The notes: generated by a model not told the origin, from the sequence alone. A stretch of 64,000 nt of DNA from Chlorops oryzae (GCA_020466095.1 CM035806.1:7075122-7139121); one strand, 5' to 3'; positions 42,300-55,119 are shown, counted from the stretch's first letter. Numbers and translations: made by a program.

Positions 42300-42401
42300 T
42301 GGTCGAGAGGGAGGGAAAGAGACAGTAAGAGAGGGATAGAGATAGAGAAAAATATATAAGAGAGAGAGAGAGAGAGAGAGAGAAGAGAGAAGGAGAGAAG
42401 A

Positions 42402-42433
<32 letters not shown>

Positions 42434-43025
42434 AGGAGAGAGAGAAGGAGAGAGGAGAGAGAAGGAGAGAGAAGGAGAGAGAAGGAGAGGAAGAGAGGAA
42501 GGAGAGAGAAGGAGAGAGAAGGAGAGAGAAGGAGAGAGAAGAGAAGAGAGAGAAGGAGAGAGAAGGAGAGAGAAGGAGAGAGAAGGAGAGAGAAGGAGAG
42601 AGAAGGAGAGAAGGAGAGAGAAGGAGAGAGAAGGAGAGAGAAGGAGAGAGAGAGGAGAGAGAAGGAGAGAGAAGGAGAGAGAAGGAGAGAGAAGGAGAGA
42701 GAAGGAGAGAGAAGGAGAGAGAAGGAGAGAAAGGAGAGAGAAGGAGAGAGAAGGAGAGAGAAGGAGAGAGAAGGAGAGAGAAGGAGAGAGAAGGAGAGAG
42801 AAGGAGAGGGAAGGAGAGGGAAGGAGAGAGAAGGAGAGAGAAGGAGAGAAAAGGAGAGAGAAGGAGAGAGAAGGAGGGGGAAAGAAAGGGAGAGAATAAG
42901 GAAGAGAGGAAGGGAGGAAGGGAGAGAGTAAGGGTGAGAGGAAGGTAGAGAGGAAGGGATAGAGGAAGAGAGAGAAAGCGAGCGAGTTAAAGGGAGAAAA
43001 AGATGGAGAGATAGAGTGAGAGAGA
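42300..43025. repeat. purine-only GGAGAGAGAA minisatellite
   Basis: A 10-bp unit GGAGAGAGAA repeats dozens of times between 42,430 and 42,880, flanked by looser GA-rich sequence. The + strand is nearly pure purine for about 650 bp. Confidence 0.96.
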
Positions 43026-44263
43026 GTTATCTGGGAACGGAGGTTTTAGAACTTTTAATAAACAATACTTACTTGGAGGTATTTATTTATTTATCTTATT
43101 GTAATACTTAATTTACTTATTTATTTAATCATTTATTTAATTATTTGTACACTGAATTATACCTATAAATAATTGACTGAAATAATTAAAGCAGCTGGAG
43201 GTTACCATGTCTTCTAAAAATAACAAAACCATGACGTATCATGTGTCATGTGTCATGGGGTCAAAATTTCATATAGAAAATTTTGTGTTCTACTTTCATC
43301 CATTGTTTGACAACGTAGAGAGCTTATACAAAAGCATATAGAATTCGTGCGTACATATGTATGTATGTATGTATATCATTAGGTTTGGTTGATTCGATTT
43401 TTCTACAATTATAATCCTGCGATGGCCTATTCGATAGCCTGCCTCAAGTGCTCTACAAATATTTTTATTGTCTCTCAAAGCAAACAGTGTGTATTCCATT
43501 ATGGAATCCAAGGCCTAAAAGATTTCAACATTGCGTTGAACGCTAACGAATTCGTTTCGATGACGAAAGTCAAAACGGGACGAGAAAATTGTGGATTGAC
43601 ATAATTTCGCGATTAAAAACTTACCTTGAAAAGGCAAAAAGATCATCAAGTATTTTTTTTATTAAATAATATAAAAAACACACAGACTAATCTTTTGTGA
43701 AACATAAAAGAAAGCTTAAGTACTAAAAGGATTCTTTGTCCTGACATTTCTCGTAGCCGTACACTTCTCGGTCCCAAATCAAGTGCTCCTCTTGCTTTTG
43801 ATATCACACCTAGGTGTCTATTTTCTATAAATCGATATATAATATTTTCTGGCCCCTTGAACGGCCATTGAAACACTTTTTTCTCTAAGCCATGCGAAGA
43901 ACTACATATCTTTCAATACTATGAGTTCCTCTAAGGAGCTACTCAAGACCAATCACAAAAATCTGCTAATGAAAAAATTTAAATACACATCCACTCATTG
44001 AAATTTCTTCGTAAATGGGGCAACACCGAAAATTTGTAAATACTCGTGCCAATCATGGTAGTCGCTGACGATTGAAGGAAGATGCCTTCGTCGCCCTCTC
44101 TCCGCCATTTCACCGGTATTATTATTGAGTTTGTGACGATGACGATGACAAGGACAACGACGAAAGCTAGTAAGAAAATATGGCAACGCTCTTTTTGGCA
44201 TTGAGGAAAAGTAACATGCTTATGTATGTATGAATGTACGTACGCGAGAATGAAGAGGACAGG

Positions 44264-44801
44264 CAGTGGCGTGTCCAGAGAAATACTGCTTTGATAGTGC
44301 TTATATTTTCCACAGTGGTATATTGAACAATTATAAGACATTAACCCAAAAATTTTGGGGGGGGGGGGGGCTAGAGGAAGCTTAGAGAGTTATGGACCAA
44401 AAACCAAAAAAATCCGAAAATTTCATAACGTCCGATTTTGATGAAAATTTATATATAGAATAAGTGAAAAATTCTAAGAATTTTAGCACTAAAATTTTTT
44501 TTAAAACTGGTCCTTTCTGGACCAGTTTGGAACTAGACCCTAACTAGACTAGTTGTAATCGGTTTCTTGAAAAAATTTTGACACCAAAATTCTTAGCATT
44601 TTTCGCTTATTCTATATATAAATTTTCATCCAAATCGGACGCCATAAATTTTTCGGATTTTTTTGGTTTTTGGTCCATAACTCTCTAAACTTCCTCTAGC
44701 CCCCCCCAAAAATTTTTGGGTTAATGTCTTATAATTGTTCAATATACCACTGTGGAAAATATAAGCACTATCAAAGCAGTATTTCTCTAGACACGCCACT
44801 G
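44264..44801. mobile_element. palindromic hAT-type foldback element, copy 1
   Basis: CAGTGGCGTGTC ... GACACGCCACTG, with the 8-bp duplication AGGACAGG (44256-44263, 44802-44809). The two arms are inverted over almost the whole 538 bp, meeting at CTGGTCCTTTCTGGACCAG. No coding capacity. Confidence 0.93.
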
Positions 44802-45244
44802 AGGACAGGTACAGAGTCAATTTCCACAGAAGAATTTGTAAGGCAAAATATAGACCGCTGCTATCTCCTATGGAAGGACCAAGGACTCTTCTTTAAAACT
44901 GCCCACAATATTCTCCGGTTTAGATTCTTTGGCAAAACTTGTTTCTTTTTTTCTTCAAACTTTTGATTCGCCACCTTCATTTCGTTTGTCGTTCGGCTAC
45001 TGATCATCAAAAAAAAATTAAAATAAATAAAAAGCGACAGAAAACGACAAATAACGCCTCTCGCGGCGACAACGGTAATCGGTATTTAGAAACGCCGACG
45101 CGACGACGACAATATGGCGTCGACGGAGACATTGGTAATACGAATCTGTCGCTTTCGCGACTTTTCACCGACGACGGCGACAACCGTTATGGGCCCCCGA
45201 TCGTGGAAAGTTTCCTAATTTCCTACATATTCGAAATAATATTT

Positions 45245-45248
45245 GCTC

Positions 45249-45287
<39 letters not shown>

Positions 45288-45290
45288 TCG
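45245..45290. repeat. (GA)n microsatellite
   Basis: AGAGAAGAGAGAGA run on the + strand. Confidence 0.9.
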
Positions 45291-45546
45291 GTTTCAATTT
45301 GCACTATTTTCATTATGATCGACCGAAAACTTTCCGTGCTGCCTATTACGTATTTTTTTCATTTTTATCTCCACATACATACATACATAGGTATGCATAT
45401 GTAGTCCCGTCTGAGAAGTTGACACGATCTTCCAACTAAATCTCAATGCATTTCGATCGCAAATAAAAGTGTAAAGACAAAACCCTGCGATTCGATGGAT
45501 TATTCTGTTTGATTTGGAAATTTGAGACTTCTTTAAAGACTTCTCG

Positions 45547-45548
<2 letters not shown>

Positions 45549-45593
<45 letters not shown>

Positions 45594-45620
45594 CATATAT
45601 GTATAGATATATATATACCC
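45549..45620. repeat. (TA)n microsatellite
   Basis: Long TATATA run; the element at 45,618 is inserted at its right edge. Confidence 0.95.
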
Positions 45621-46032
45621 TGCAGTAATGAGCCGGTCAATTTCCTAAGAAGGACTGGCCTTTGACCGGTCCAAATCCTACCGGTTATATTATGGCAGTT
45701 CGCTCCATCGAATTCGGCTAGCCGGTGGTCGGTAATAAACGGGTTAGTTTAAGGGTAGTCTGTAAATGACACTTTCATCAACTTAGAATATATATATAAG
45801 AAATTGGTTTTTAAGTTTCCTTATTTGACTATCCTAAAATCAGACAAAATAACGACAACTGACCCAAAAAGAACAGCCGTTTTGCGGACTAGTCCCCCTC
45901 TCCAATGACAGACGCATGTTAAAAAGGTTAGTTGAAAACATTAGATGTGGAATTATGAGGGGACTACTTAGTACTGGCAACATGAAGGACTGACCGAAGG
46001 CTACACTTGGGTCAGTCCATATTACTGCAGGG
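45618..46032. mobile_element. CCCTGCAGTAAT-ended MITE
   Basis: CCCTGCAGTAATG and CATATTACTGCAGGG with TA flanks. The first eight bases CCCTGCAG equal those of the 24-, 26- and 30-kb family, suggesting related ends. Internal GACCGGT motifs. Confidence 0.8.
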
Positions 46033-46310
46033 TATTTATTGAAAATATATGTATATACATAGGTATGCAGGGCATTCCGAACTAATGTGATTTTCTTTAT
46101 TGGGTTGGGACAGGACGGGGGTCATTGGGAACAAAAAAATCGTATGACATGGGGACTTGTTAAATGTAACCTTGAGAAGCTACGAGGAGAAGTTAAAGAA
46201 ATAGAAAAATTTTTACACAGATTAACAGGCAATTGTAACTCCTACCACTCTCCAATTACTTCCGTACTAGTTACAAAAATACCAGGACTATTCCCTTTTA
46301 ATTTGCCAAC

Positions 46311-46844
46311 CAGTGGCGTGTCCAGAGAAATACTGCTTTGATAGTGCTTATATTTTCCACAGTGGTATATTGAACAATTATAAGACATTAACCCAAAAAA
46401 TTTTGGGGGGTGGGCTAGAGGAAGTTTAGAGAGTTATGGACCAAAAACCAAAAAAATCCGAAAATTTCATAACGTCCGATTTTGATGAAAATTAATATAT
46501 AGAATAAGTGAAAAATTCTAAGAATTTTAGCACTAAAATTTTTTCAAAAAACTGGTCCTTTCTGGACCAGTTTGGAACGAGACCCTAACTAGACTAGTTG
46601 TAATCGGTTTCTTGAAAAAATTTTGACGCCAAAATTCTTAGCATTTTTCGCTTATTCTATATATAAATTTTCATCCAAATCGGACGCCATAAATTTTTCG
46701 GATTTTTTTGGTTTTTGGTCCATAACTCTCTAAACTTCCTCTAGACCGCCCCCCAAAATTTTTGGGTTAATGTCTTATTGTTCAATATACCACTGTGGAA
46801 AATATAAGCACTATCAAAGCAGTATTTCTCTAGACACGCCACTG
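46311..46844. mobile_element. palindromic hAT-type foldback element, copy 2
   Basis: Same ends and palindromic layout as copy 1, very similar sequence, with the perfect 8-bp duplication TTGCCAAC (46303-46310, 46845-46852). Confidence 0.94.
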
Positions 46845-47624
46845 TTGCCAACCAATGCCACTCTTACATTTAACTGCTCCACGAGCAGAACCCCTGTAGT
46901 CAATTAAAGGTCAATTGTCCCATGTGGACCAGTTGGTCTAATTTTTAAACTACACTACACTTCTATACCACTTGTTGCTACTCCATATGGTGTAGTCATT
47001 CCTCATACCTATTAAGGCACTCTACATTCAATTTTAGTAACATTCCGAGTAACCTCAGAGGGTAGTCCTTTTTTGGAAAAGTTGACCTCTTTCGTTAGTA
47101 CAGTAGTACAGGGAGGTAACACCCGGGGAATCGAAAAGTTAATAAGCATTTATTGTAGCAAAACGGCAACGCTATCGGAATAATTTGCCGCATTCAAGCG
47201 TCATCAGTCATGAAAGTGGAGCTTTCGGGGGGCCCATGAACAATGGCGATTCTCGATTTGTGTCTACTTAGTCCCAATGATTTTTGAGAAAACAAACTCC
47301 CGAGCAGGCCATGACAATGATCATGTCACACGAAAAATGAAAAGGTGGCGAAGTGGGAGAGGGGGGAGGACTTGTGTGTTTTGTTGTGATTACATCGAAT
47401 AACAACAGAGGCGGGCGGCGGGCGGGCGGCCACAAAAACTGCGACATTTGGTTAGGAAATATTTTTAAATTATAATTTCACTCTAAAAAGAATTTTTTTT
47501 GTTTTGTTCGATACAACGTCCGGGGCGACCGAGAGCGTAATTAACGAGGAAAAAGTCGGTAATTTGGACCGCGTCCAAAATTCTTCGGTAGCCTTCTCTT
47601 CTGGGGGTATATGTGTGCATACAT

Positions 47625-47655
47625 GTATGCGTGTGTGTGTGTGTGTGCGCATGTG
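47625..47655. repeat. (GT)n microsatellite
   Basis: GTGTGTGTGTGTGTGTGCGC run. Confidence 0.9.
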
Positions 47656-48072
47656 ACATCAGTTTGATGGTCTTCGCCAAAAAGAGATTATTCCATGTTT
47701 AGTCAAATTCTTGCAGTCACGTGTGTGGAAACCCTGAAAACGAATTAACAAATATAGATTTCAATGATCTCTTGATGCCAAAAGTTGGGAAAAGTGGAAA
47801 ATTGCATTCAATCCCAGACGGAATTGGTCGGATATACATATATGTATGACGAATGTTATCAATGAATGTTGTGTGATCATTGATCGATTTGTGGTGCTCG
47901 TTCCAGTGATATCCTTGTGTGAATAGGACTTCATCCTCCCATCACCATTCTCTTACAAATGTCATTCGAATAGTGTATAGGAATAGTAAGTTCCAAACTT
48001 TTCCGGCTGGAATTTCAACTAAACCGGCAATTTTATCCTCTTAGACCAGTGGTTCCGAAACCTTATCTGGAC

Positions 48073-48304
48073 CATGATACAAGAAAACAAGATAGCGCCA
48101 CTTCAGTACCGCTATTTTGAGGCTCTCTTTGAGAGCCGAAAATTGAGTTTGTGACGTCACTGAGCGAGAAATTGTTGTTGTTTCCCATGCTGTTCAAAAA
48201 AGTAAAAAGCCGGTTTAACATGGGAAACAACAACAACGAATCGCGATTTCGAGTTTGTGAGGTTTCCTCTCTCAAGTGGCGCTATCTTGTTTTCTTGTAT
48301 CATG
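48073..48304. mobile_element. hAT-type MITE with 31-bp perfect ends
   Basis: CATGATACAAGAAAACAAG and its inverse, with inverted repeats extending 31 bp to GCGCCACTT. The 8-bp duplication is ATCTGGAC (48065-48072, 48305-48312). A second inverted pair, TTGTTGTTTCCCATG / CATGGGAAACAACAA, lies in the middle. Confidence 0.93.
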
Positions 48305-49225
48305 ATCTGGACTATTAATTTATGAATTGCTCCCGCGAGGGGACCGTCCTGGGACGGTTAACGGGCTTGGCAAACCCGCGGACCCTTGCCAAACATTTAA
48401 CAGTACGTATGATTGGGTATTGTAGGATCAGGCCCCGATTTAGGGGAAATTTCCCAGATCGCCACTAAGAAGATTGGCTATTCCTCATAGGAATGTGAAG
48501 ACAGCACCCAATTAGTGCTATCATAGTGGCGAAAAATATTGTTTTTGCCCAGAATAGGCCTAAAGAAGCTGAATCGGGACCTACATATGATCAAACTGGT
48601 AGAATGTTTTCTAACCTCCTAGGTAGCAATGTACAAAGGGTTGAGCATATGACCTCGTTAACATGGTAAAGTGGGTACCAGGAAGCCCCACGGTTAAATT
48701 GGTCGTGGCTGGTCTTTGGGCAGTCCCCCCTTGGTGAGAGTTTCTCGCTAGAGCTGTGTTGATTGATTTAGTTGAGGATCGCTCCGATTCTTGATCATAG
48801 ATCTTGATCATGCATGATTTATAATTAGTACACCAGTCGTATAATTGGGAAGGCGCTCCGTTTAGTCGAGTTACACCCCCGTGTAGGTGACGAATTAAAA
48901 ACGTCACGAAACAATGGACCTAAAGGCCCAATTGCAGCCGGTAGGTCACGTTTTTCTTAAGCGAATCCGAGGTGTGAGTCTATTTTTTTTTTCTATAATT
49001 TAATATGTGAACAAAAAGAAAAAGTGAAAGGAAAAATGTTTCATCATGCAGGGGATATTTTAAAAATGACAAATTAGATGATCAAAAAATCCGGTCGATG
49101 CGACTGATCTTCCCGACTCATTTTCCTTATCTATGTATAAGAAGACCATCCATAGTTTTCTGCTAATTTTGAAATGCTATAGGTACAAAAATATTAAAAT
49201 TTCAGACGTTCTAACCCTTTGACGC

Positions 49226-49305
49226 GTCGGCTTCCGTGGCGTAGTTGGTTAAAATGCCAACTTGTGATACGAGAGACTCTGGGTTCAACTCCCAGCTCAG
49301 GCGTG
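49226..49305 (+). repeat. tRNA-derived SINE-like sequence, copy 2
   Basis: GTCGGCTTCCG, TGGCGTAGTTGG (perfect A box), TGCCAACTTGTGATACGAGA and GGGTTCAACTCCC (B box). The acceptor stem does not close, so it is SINE-like and not a tRNA gene. Relative of 34,938-35,013. Confidence 0.65.
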
Positions 49306-49387
49306 AATGTTAGTTTTGTCGTTTTTTTCAGTTTCTGTTCTTCCTTGTTTTCCCATTATTCATGGTATTACAACGGGCCAATGTTAA

Positions 49388-50141
49388 GCTATGTTCTCAC
49401 TATAGGGGTTAAGTTCTTAACCCGATTCTTTAACTCAAAGCGTTCATATCAGCTTCGAGCGAGTTAGGGTTTATTAACGTCATAGACCCAGCCGGAAAGT
49501 TGACTACTTCTGCACTACTTCCGAAGTGGTGAAAATTCATACTGCGGCTACTCGCATTACTAACCCTTACTATTAATGAAGTTTGTTGGGAGATGGCCGC
49601 TGTTTTCATTACATGCATGCGATAATGTCCGGCTTGGGAGTTTGAAATATAAAAAACGCGCAAGGTATATCTGATATACTATATCATCGAGAAATTGCAA
49701 ATAAAAATGGAATTTGCTTTATTAGAAATGTTTAGAGAAGCCGAAGAAGCCAAAGGATTATTGGAAGCAATAATATCAGAAGAGCAGTGCAATGTCCGCA
49801 GGAACAAAAAAAAGATTAATGGAGCTAATAGTGAAAGCGGCATCACAAAACGTTCCACGACCTGTGATTAAAATTTACATATCCAAATACGTGCATCCTT
49901 CCCCACTCATTTTCTGCACGTGAAAGCTTCCTGCTAGTGTCGTATTAAATTTGTATCCGGTTTTTGTACTCGGTGTTAGCAAATGTAACTGAAAATGTCA
50001 AATGCAGCTCTGCGCTAACCTCAGAGTTAAATGTTAACCCGGGGTTTATTTTCGGGTTAGATGATTTTTTTTATATGCGTTTTGACATTTGAAACCCTGG
50101 GTTTCGCCGATAACCCTAACCCGGCCTAGTGAGAACATAGC
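49388..50141. mobile_element. MITE with GCTATGTTCTCACTA ends
   Basis: GCTATGTTCTCACTA and TAGTGAGAACATAGC, 15-bp perfect inverted ends, with GGGTTA/TAACCC motifs just inside both. The flanking duplication is unclear. Confidence 0.75.
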
Positions 50142-50488
50142 ATTAGGGGGTTTGTGGGTTAGACGGTTTGAACAGTTTTTTACTCGGCATTTCAAAAAAA
50201 TTACTTAAAGGCATAGCTTGTATATTCATGTTTCTAACATTACATGTGCAAAAAAAAAAAAAATTTAACAAACAGATCTGGGCCTCTTAGGATTCGATTA
50301 GTAGTAACACAGCGTAACGTAACGATGACATACATACTTGAGTTAAAACCCCTCCCATGAGTGATTCCTGCATACTGGCCTGGTCTCTAGTGACACTTAC
50401 TGCAGGGAAATTGGTCCCCACATAATTTGAAGGATTAATAGCAATATTGTTAAGAAATATTTGTCCCATATGGGTTAAAGGGCTAAGA

Positions 50489-51030
50489 CAGGGACGTAGC
50501 TAGAGAAAGACTCCTTTGTTTGGCTGCTTATATTGGCCACAGTGGTATATTGAACAATTATAAGACATTAGCGGGGAAAAAATTTGGCCGTTCAGAGAAA
50601 GTTTAGACAGTTCTGGACCAAAAAAACCATAAAATCTAGAAAAATTCATGACGTCCGATTTTGATGAAAATTTATATATAGAATAAGTGAAAGATGCTAA
50701 GAATTTTGGGGCTAAAAATTTTTCAAAAAAATGATTTCAACTACTCCTTTTTGGACCAGTTTAGAACTGAACCCTAACTAGACTAGTTGTAATAATTTTT
50801 TTGAAAAAATTTTAACGCCAAAATTCTTAGAATTTTTCACTTCCTCTATATATAAATTTTCATAAAAATCGGACGTCATGAATTTTTCTAGATTTTATGG
50901 GTTTTTGGTCCACAACTCTATAAATCTCCCCAACATTTTTTTTTGGTATAATGTCTAATAATTGTTCAATATACCACTGTGGCCAATATAAGCACTATCA
51001 AAGCAGCCTTTCTCTAGCTACGTCCCTACG
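50489..51030. mobile_element. palindromic hAT-type foldback element, diverged copy 3
   Basis: CAGGGACGTAGCTAGAGAAA and the inverse TTTCTCTAGCTACGTCCCT. The flanks GGCTAAGA (50481-50488) and GGCTTAGA (51031-51038) are an 8-bp duplication with one change. The interior is clearly related to the copies at 44.3 and 46.3 kb, but the ends differ. Confidence 0.85.
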
Positions 51031-52313
51031 GGCTTAGAGTTTTGTAGCTATGGTTTCAGAACCCAAAGAACCAGAGGTTGTGAAATCTCGAAGAAACAGA
51101 AGAAAATGCATCTGGTTCCGGAACAAGGAATATTTTGTTCCAATAGCACGATGTTCGCCTGGGCTAGCTGGGTCTCTGGAACAGGAGCTCCCATATTGTT
51201 TATGTGAATGTAGCTTCTTGGCTCTATATCTCTTATAACGTGAACAGATTGAAAATTTGTTACAATCAAAAAAAAAAAAATAACAATAAATGACGAAAAA
51301 TCCGATCATAATGGGATTGATTATTTATTTCGCATCGTAATGTTCGGCAGTTTCCTTCGTGGGACGCATCTCGAAATTGTCATAAGCATGACGCATACTT
51401 GTACAATTTTCTCTTCAAGGTCTGGGACACTTTTAATTGTTTTCTATTTTATTTGATTTGATTTGATTTGATCTTATTTCGTTCATAATTTCGACAGTGT
51501 GTGTTAGTTGTGTTATTTTTATTTGTCGTCATTGCGACACTTCCTCGTTTCGAGGAAAACAAAACAAGACAAAACAAGACAAAAAGACAAACTGCCTGAC
51601 TGGGTCGTACGTACGAAAAAATCGTACGAGACGCAGCGGATTAATTGAATGCGATTGGGTCCGGCTGGCAAAGAGAAGAAATTGCATCGAGACGTGGGAG
51701 GCGAAATTTCTTGTTTTTCTTTCATTTTTGTATTTTTTTTTTTTTTTTTTTTGTTTTTTGACGATGATATTAACATTGAGAACGGTTTGCCTTTCAAATT
51801 GACAAATTGAAAATCAGCGATTCCCGAAATCATATTCTTTCGTGTCGCTGCTTTGAATCACACTCAATATGTCTAATGCAAGATTATCGGTTTCGGTGGT
51901 AGTCTGTCTCTCTCTATTTTTAGAGGCCCGAAATTCGTGTCGCATTAACGGCAAAAGACGCTGGGTGTGTGGACCCCAAAAGAGAAAATGAAAATGAAAA
52001 TGGAAATGAAAATGAAAATTATTGATCCGGTTCAATCTAGTTATGCTAAGGTCGTTTTCCCTCTTTTTACTTTTTGGTGACTTTTCCCTGAATGTGAACA
52101 TTAAAAATTCGCTGGTGGAAAGGCATCACAATTTCGCGAGATATTTTTTGAATGTTTTTCATTTTGTTTTTCTTTTTTTTGCCCCCCATTTTTTTTTCGT
52201 TCAAGAGAATGTGATATTTTTAGGGCTAAAATTGAAAGTCTTTTTGCCAAACCTAATCTTCTGATCAATGAATTTCTTAAGTGCTGCAAACAATCAAAAT
52301 AAATATCTCTGAT

Positions 52314-52486
52314 CAGGCCCGTAGAGAGAAATTTGGGGCACGGCGGATTTTTTTCCGGGGTCCCCTCACGGAAATGTGCTACAAAAAAAAAAAAAAAAAA
52401 AAAATCCCCTTGCCAATTGTGGGCCCCTTCAGAAAGCCCGAGCCCGGGGGAAAATCTCCCTTTTCCATCCCCTCTCTACAGGCCTG
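52314..52486. mobile_element. short hAT-type MITE (CAGGCCCGTAGAGAG ends)
   Basis: CAGGCCCGTAGAGAG and CTCTCTACAGGCCTG (one mismatch), with the perfect 8-bp duplication TCTCTGAT (52306-52313, 52487-52494). A poly(A) run sits in the middle. Confidence 0.9.
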
Positions 52487-52497
52487 TCTCTGATTAA

Positions 52498-53224
52498 GGG
52501 GACCTTCTGGTCTAGAATTTTTTGAAAATTGATTTTTTTTTTTTATTATTTCGGAAGAATAGACTTTTAAGAATATGCTGGCAAAGTTTCGTGAAGATAT
52601 TGACAATATTTGTTTTGCTACAGCCTTTTTAGAAGGTGGAGACAGCACGCAGCGCGCTTGATCAAAGCAACTTTGAACCCGTTTATCTCAAAACTACTTT
52701 TTTTGACCTGGTGTGAATGAAAACAAAAAAACCATCGAACCGATTTGTCTGGAATTTTTATATATTATTCATAACATCAATGGCTATGGCCCGAACTAGA
52801 ATCGAATTTTTATTTCAAGAACTTCATATTTTTACATAAAAAAAATGGTCAAAAAAAGGGGAGTTTTTGATGTTTGAAATAAAAAATTGCGCCATTTTGT
52901 CAATTTAAAAAAAATTTTTTTTATTCTAGTTCCTGCCATAGCCGCATTCATTCTGATTAATAACATATTTTTGTTTTTTTTTTTCGATTACCAGAACTGC
53001 CAAAATCTTTCACACCACGGAGGTACTTTTTCAAAGAGGGTCCAATTCAACGCCATTTTTAAAATACAAAAAAAAAAAAAAATTACAACAACATTTTTTA
53101 TTTTTTGTCAATAAAGAATATAATAAGCCTGCATACTTAGAAAATCGTTTTCTATTTGGCTTAATACCAAAAAAAAAATCATGAAAATACCCTAAATTTT
53201 CGTGCTCTAGACCAGAAGGTCCCC
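52498..53224. mobile_element. TTAA-flanked MITE (GGGGACCTTCTGG ends)
   Basis: GGGGACCTTCTGGTCTAGA and TCTAGACCAGAAGGTCCCC, 19-bp perfect ends, TTAA at 52494-52497 and 53225-53228. It sits directly against the hAT-type element. The same family recurs inverted at 63,347. Confidence 0.92.
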
Positions 53225-54223
53225 TTAAACGATTTCTTATCCCACGAACATTGATCGATGATGATCAAAGCTTAGCGGGAAACAAGCCGTGAAACACTTA
53301 ATATCCAATTAGTTTATCTACAGTGCATGCCTGAATATAGCCGGACTACCCAGGCCTTTAAGGGGGGAACTACCTAAAAACACTGTAGAAACTGAACAAT
53401 ACTACCGAAATATGAAAGAAAAACAATCGATTTTTAAAATTGGTCAGATCAGAATGGCTCCTTAAAATATGTTTTTTTTTTTTTTTTTCAATAGAGTTTT
53501 GAAGGTAAATATTCTTTTTTTTTTTTTACAAAAACACATAAAATCCGTAAACATTGCTGCGAGTCGAGCAGTGCGATATTTACGCACGCGAAACGAAAAG
53601 ATAAAATGATGGTGAACAATTTTCATACCCAAATCCTACAGCAGAGAAGATCTTTCTCGAAACGTTTGTCAATTTGATTGTTATTTGACAAATAGAAGAA
53701 TATTTTTCAAAGCATAAATTGCTCAAGAGAGTGCAACAGAATCGCAAATATGTTAATCTGTGAAGGAAACAAATATTTGCAACGATAATTTTAATTTTGT
53801 TGTAGGAAAATTACTGTGATTTGTGTTTTCGTATCGTTTGCGTATCTAAGCTAATCACTCGAATGTTGTTTCTTTATATTATTATTTTTTTTTTTTATGT
53901 CAGCACGCACATTAATTGCATGAAAACTGTTATTAAACATTCGGCTTATCTTCGGTCCAAGCGAATTCATGATTACTAAAATAGATCAGTCAATAAAACT
54001 GCTTCAAAAAGGCATGTGTGAAGATAATATTTAGGGTTGCATTAACTGGCTTAAAATTGAAATTAGAACAACTAAGGCTGTCATTGTCTATTAAACGAGA
54101 CAGTAAATATTTTGATACACTTTGGTCTCTTTAACTAGCAGTTACAGATGCAATTTGATCGTTTGTTAATATCCAATGGGCTAACATAAAATATCGGTAC
54201 ATATAAAAGTGGAATACCGAATA

Positions 54224-55103
54224 TGGGCATTTCCATTTTGACGTGACGTGACATTCGAACGAAAAACAAAATTTTTTTTAAATGAAGAATTGGAAATTTA
54301 AAAAAAGTTTTTTAATATTTGCATACTAATAAAGTAGCACTATGTTCAGTAAAAAAATTAGACCAATAGACCATAAGGATTTGAGTATTGAAGCAAAAAA
54401 GTGTCCTAGCGTTACGTTACGAAAAACAGAAGTGGGTTTTTGACTTAGATTACAAGATTGCAAAACTCTGCTAATTTCGCAAAACTTTTCGTATTAAACT
54501 TATAGCAATAAGATTGGAAAATATAAGAGTTCATTTTCCAAGTTTTAAAATTGTAAAATCGTTTGTCGTTTGTTTTTTATTGGCCTTAATTACCTGGCGT
54601 TACGTTACCTGGCGTTACGTTACTAAAATTTCAAAAGGGTTTTAGTCATGAAAAAAGTCTTTTATTTTAACCTTTTTTCCTTTTAATTCATAAATTCTGG
54701 TATTATAAATAGAAGGGCCAATAATAAATTTTATTAAAAACAATATTTAATTGAGCTTGCGTAATTAGAAGATAATTATCAACTTATTCGTTAAAGAATT
54801 TTTGTTGTTGTTGTTTTGGTTGATTCTTCTGAATGGAATTATTAAGGACGATAACTTCCATTGATCAGGTTACTAAAATGGCCCAAATTTCATAGATAAA
54901 GCAATTTTAAAGGTAATTTAAGAAATACAAATACAACAAAATAAGCCTTTACCTATGTTTTACAGAAATGAGGGCTGACTATAACCACCAATCTTCTTAA
55001 ATAGTGAAATTCAGATGTGTTACTAAGATAGTACATACCCAAAAATTGTTTTAAGGAACTGGGGCATTTTTATTTCCGGTAGACCTTTCTGTGGAAATGC
55101 CCA
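54224..55103. mobile_element. TGGGCATTTCC-family MITE
   Basis: TGGGCATTTCCA and TGGAAATGCCCA with TA flanks (54222-54223, 55104-55105). GTTACGTTAC motifs occur inside (54,411; 54,600). Its end resembles that at 20,426. Confidence 0.75.
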
Positions 55104-55119
55104 TATCCGAGTCGAAAAT

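Noticed and set aside
44939..45439. 166-codon frame including an RRRQYGVDGD segment
   Set aside because: It spans an A-rich run and a GA microsatellite; the GC-richer part looks like leader or regulatory DNA, with no domain.
49226..49305. A working tRNA gene with A box TGGCGTAGTTGG
   Set aside because: No acceptor-stem pairing, and a related sequence at 34.9 kb shows it is dispersed.
51034..51309. Small frames on both strands next to the third palindrome
   Set aside because: 60-90 codons only, overlapping in antisense, no motif; probably chance.
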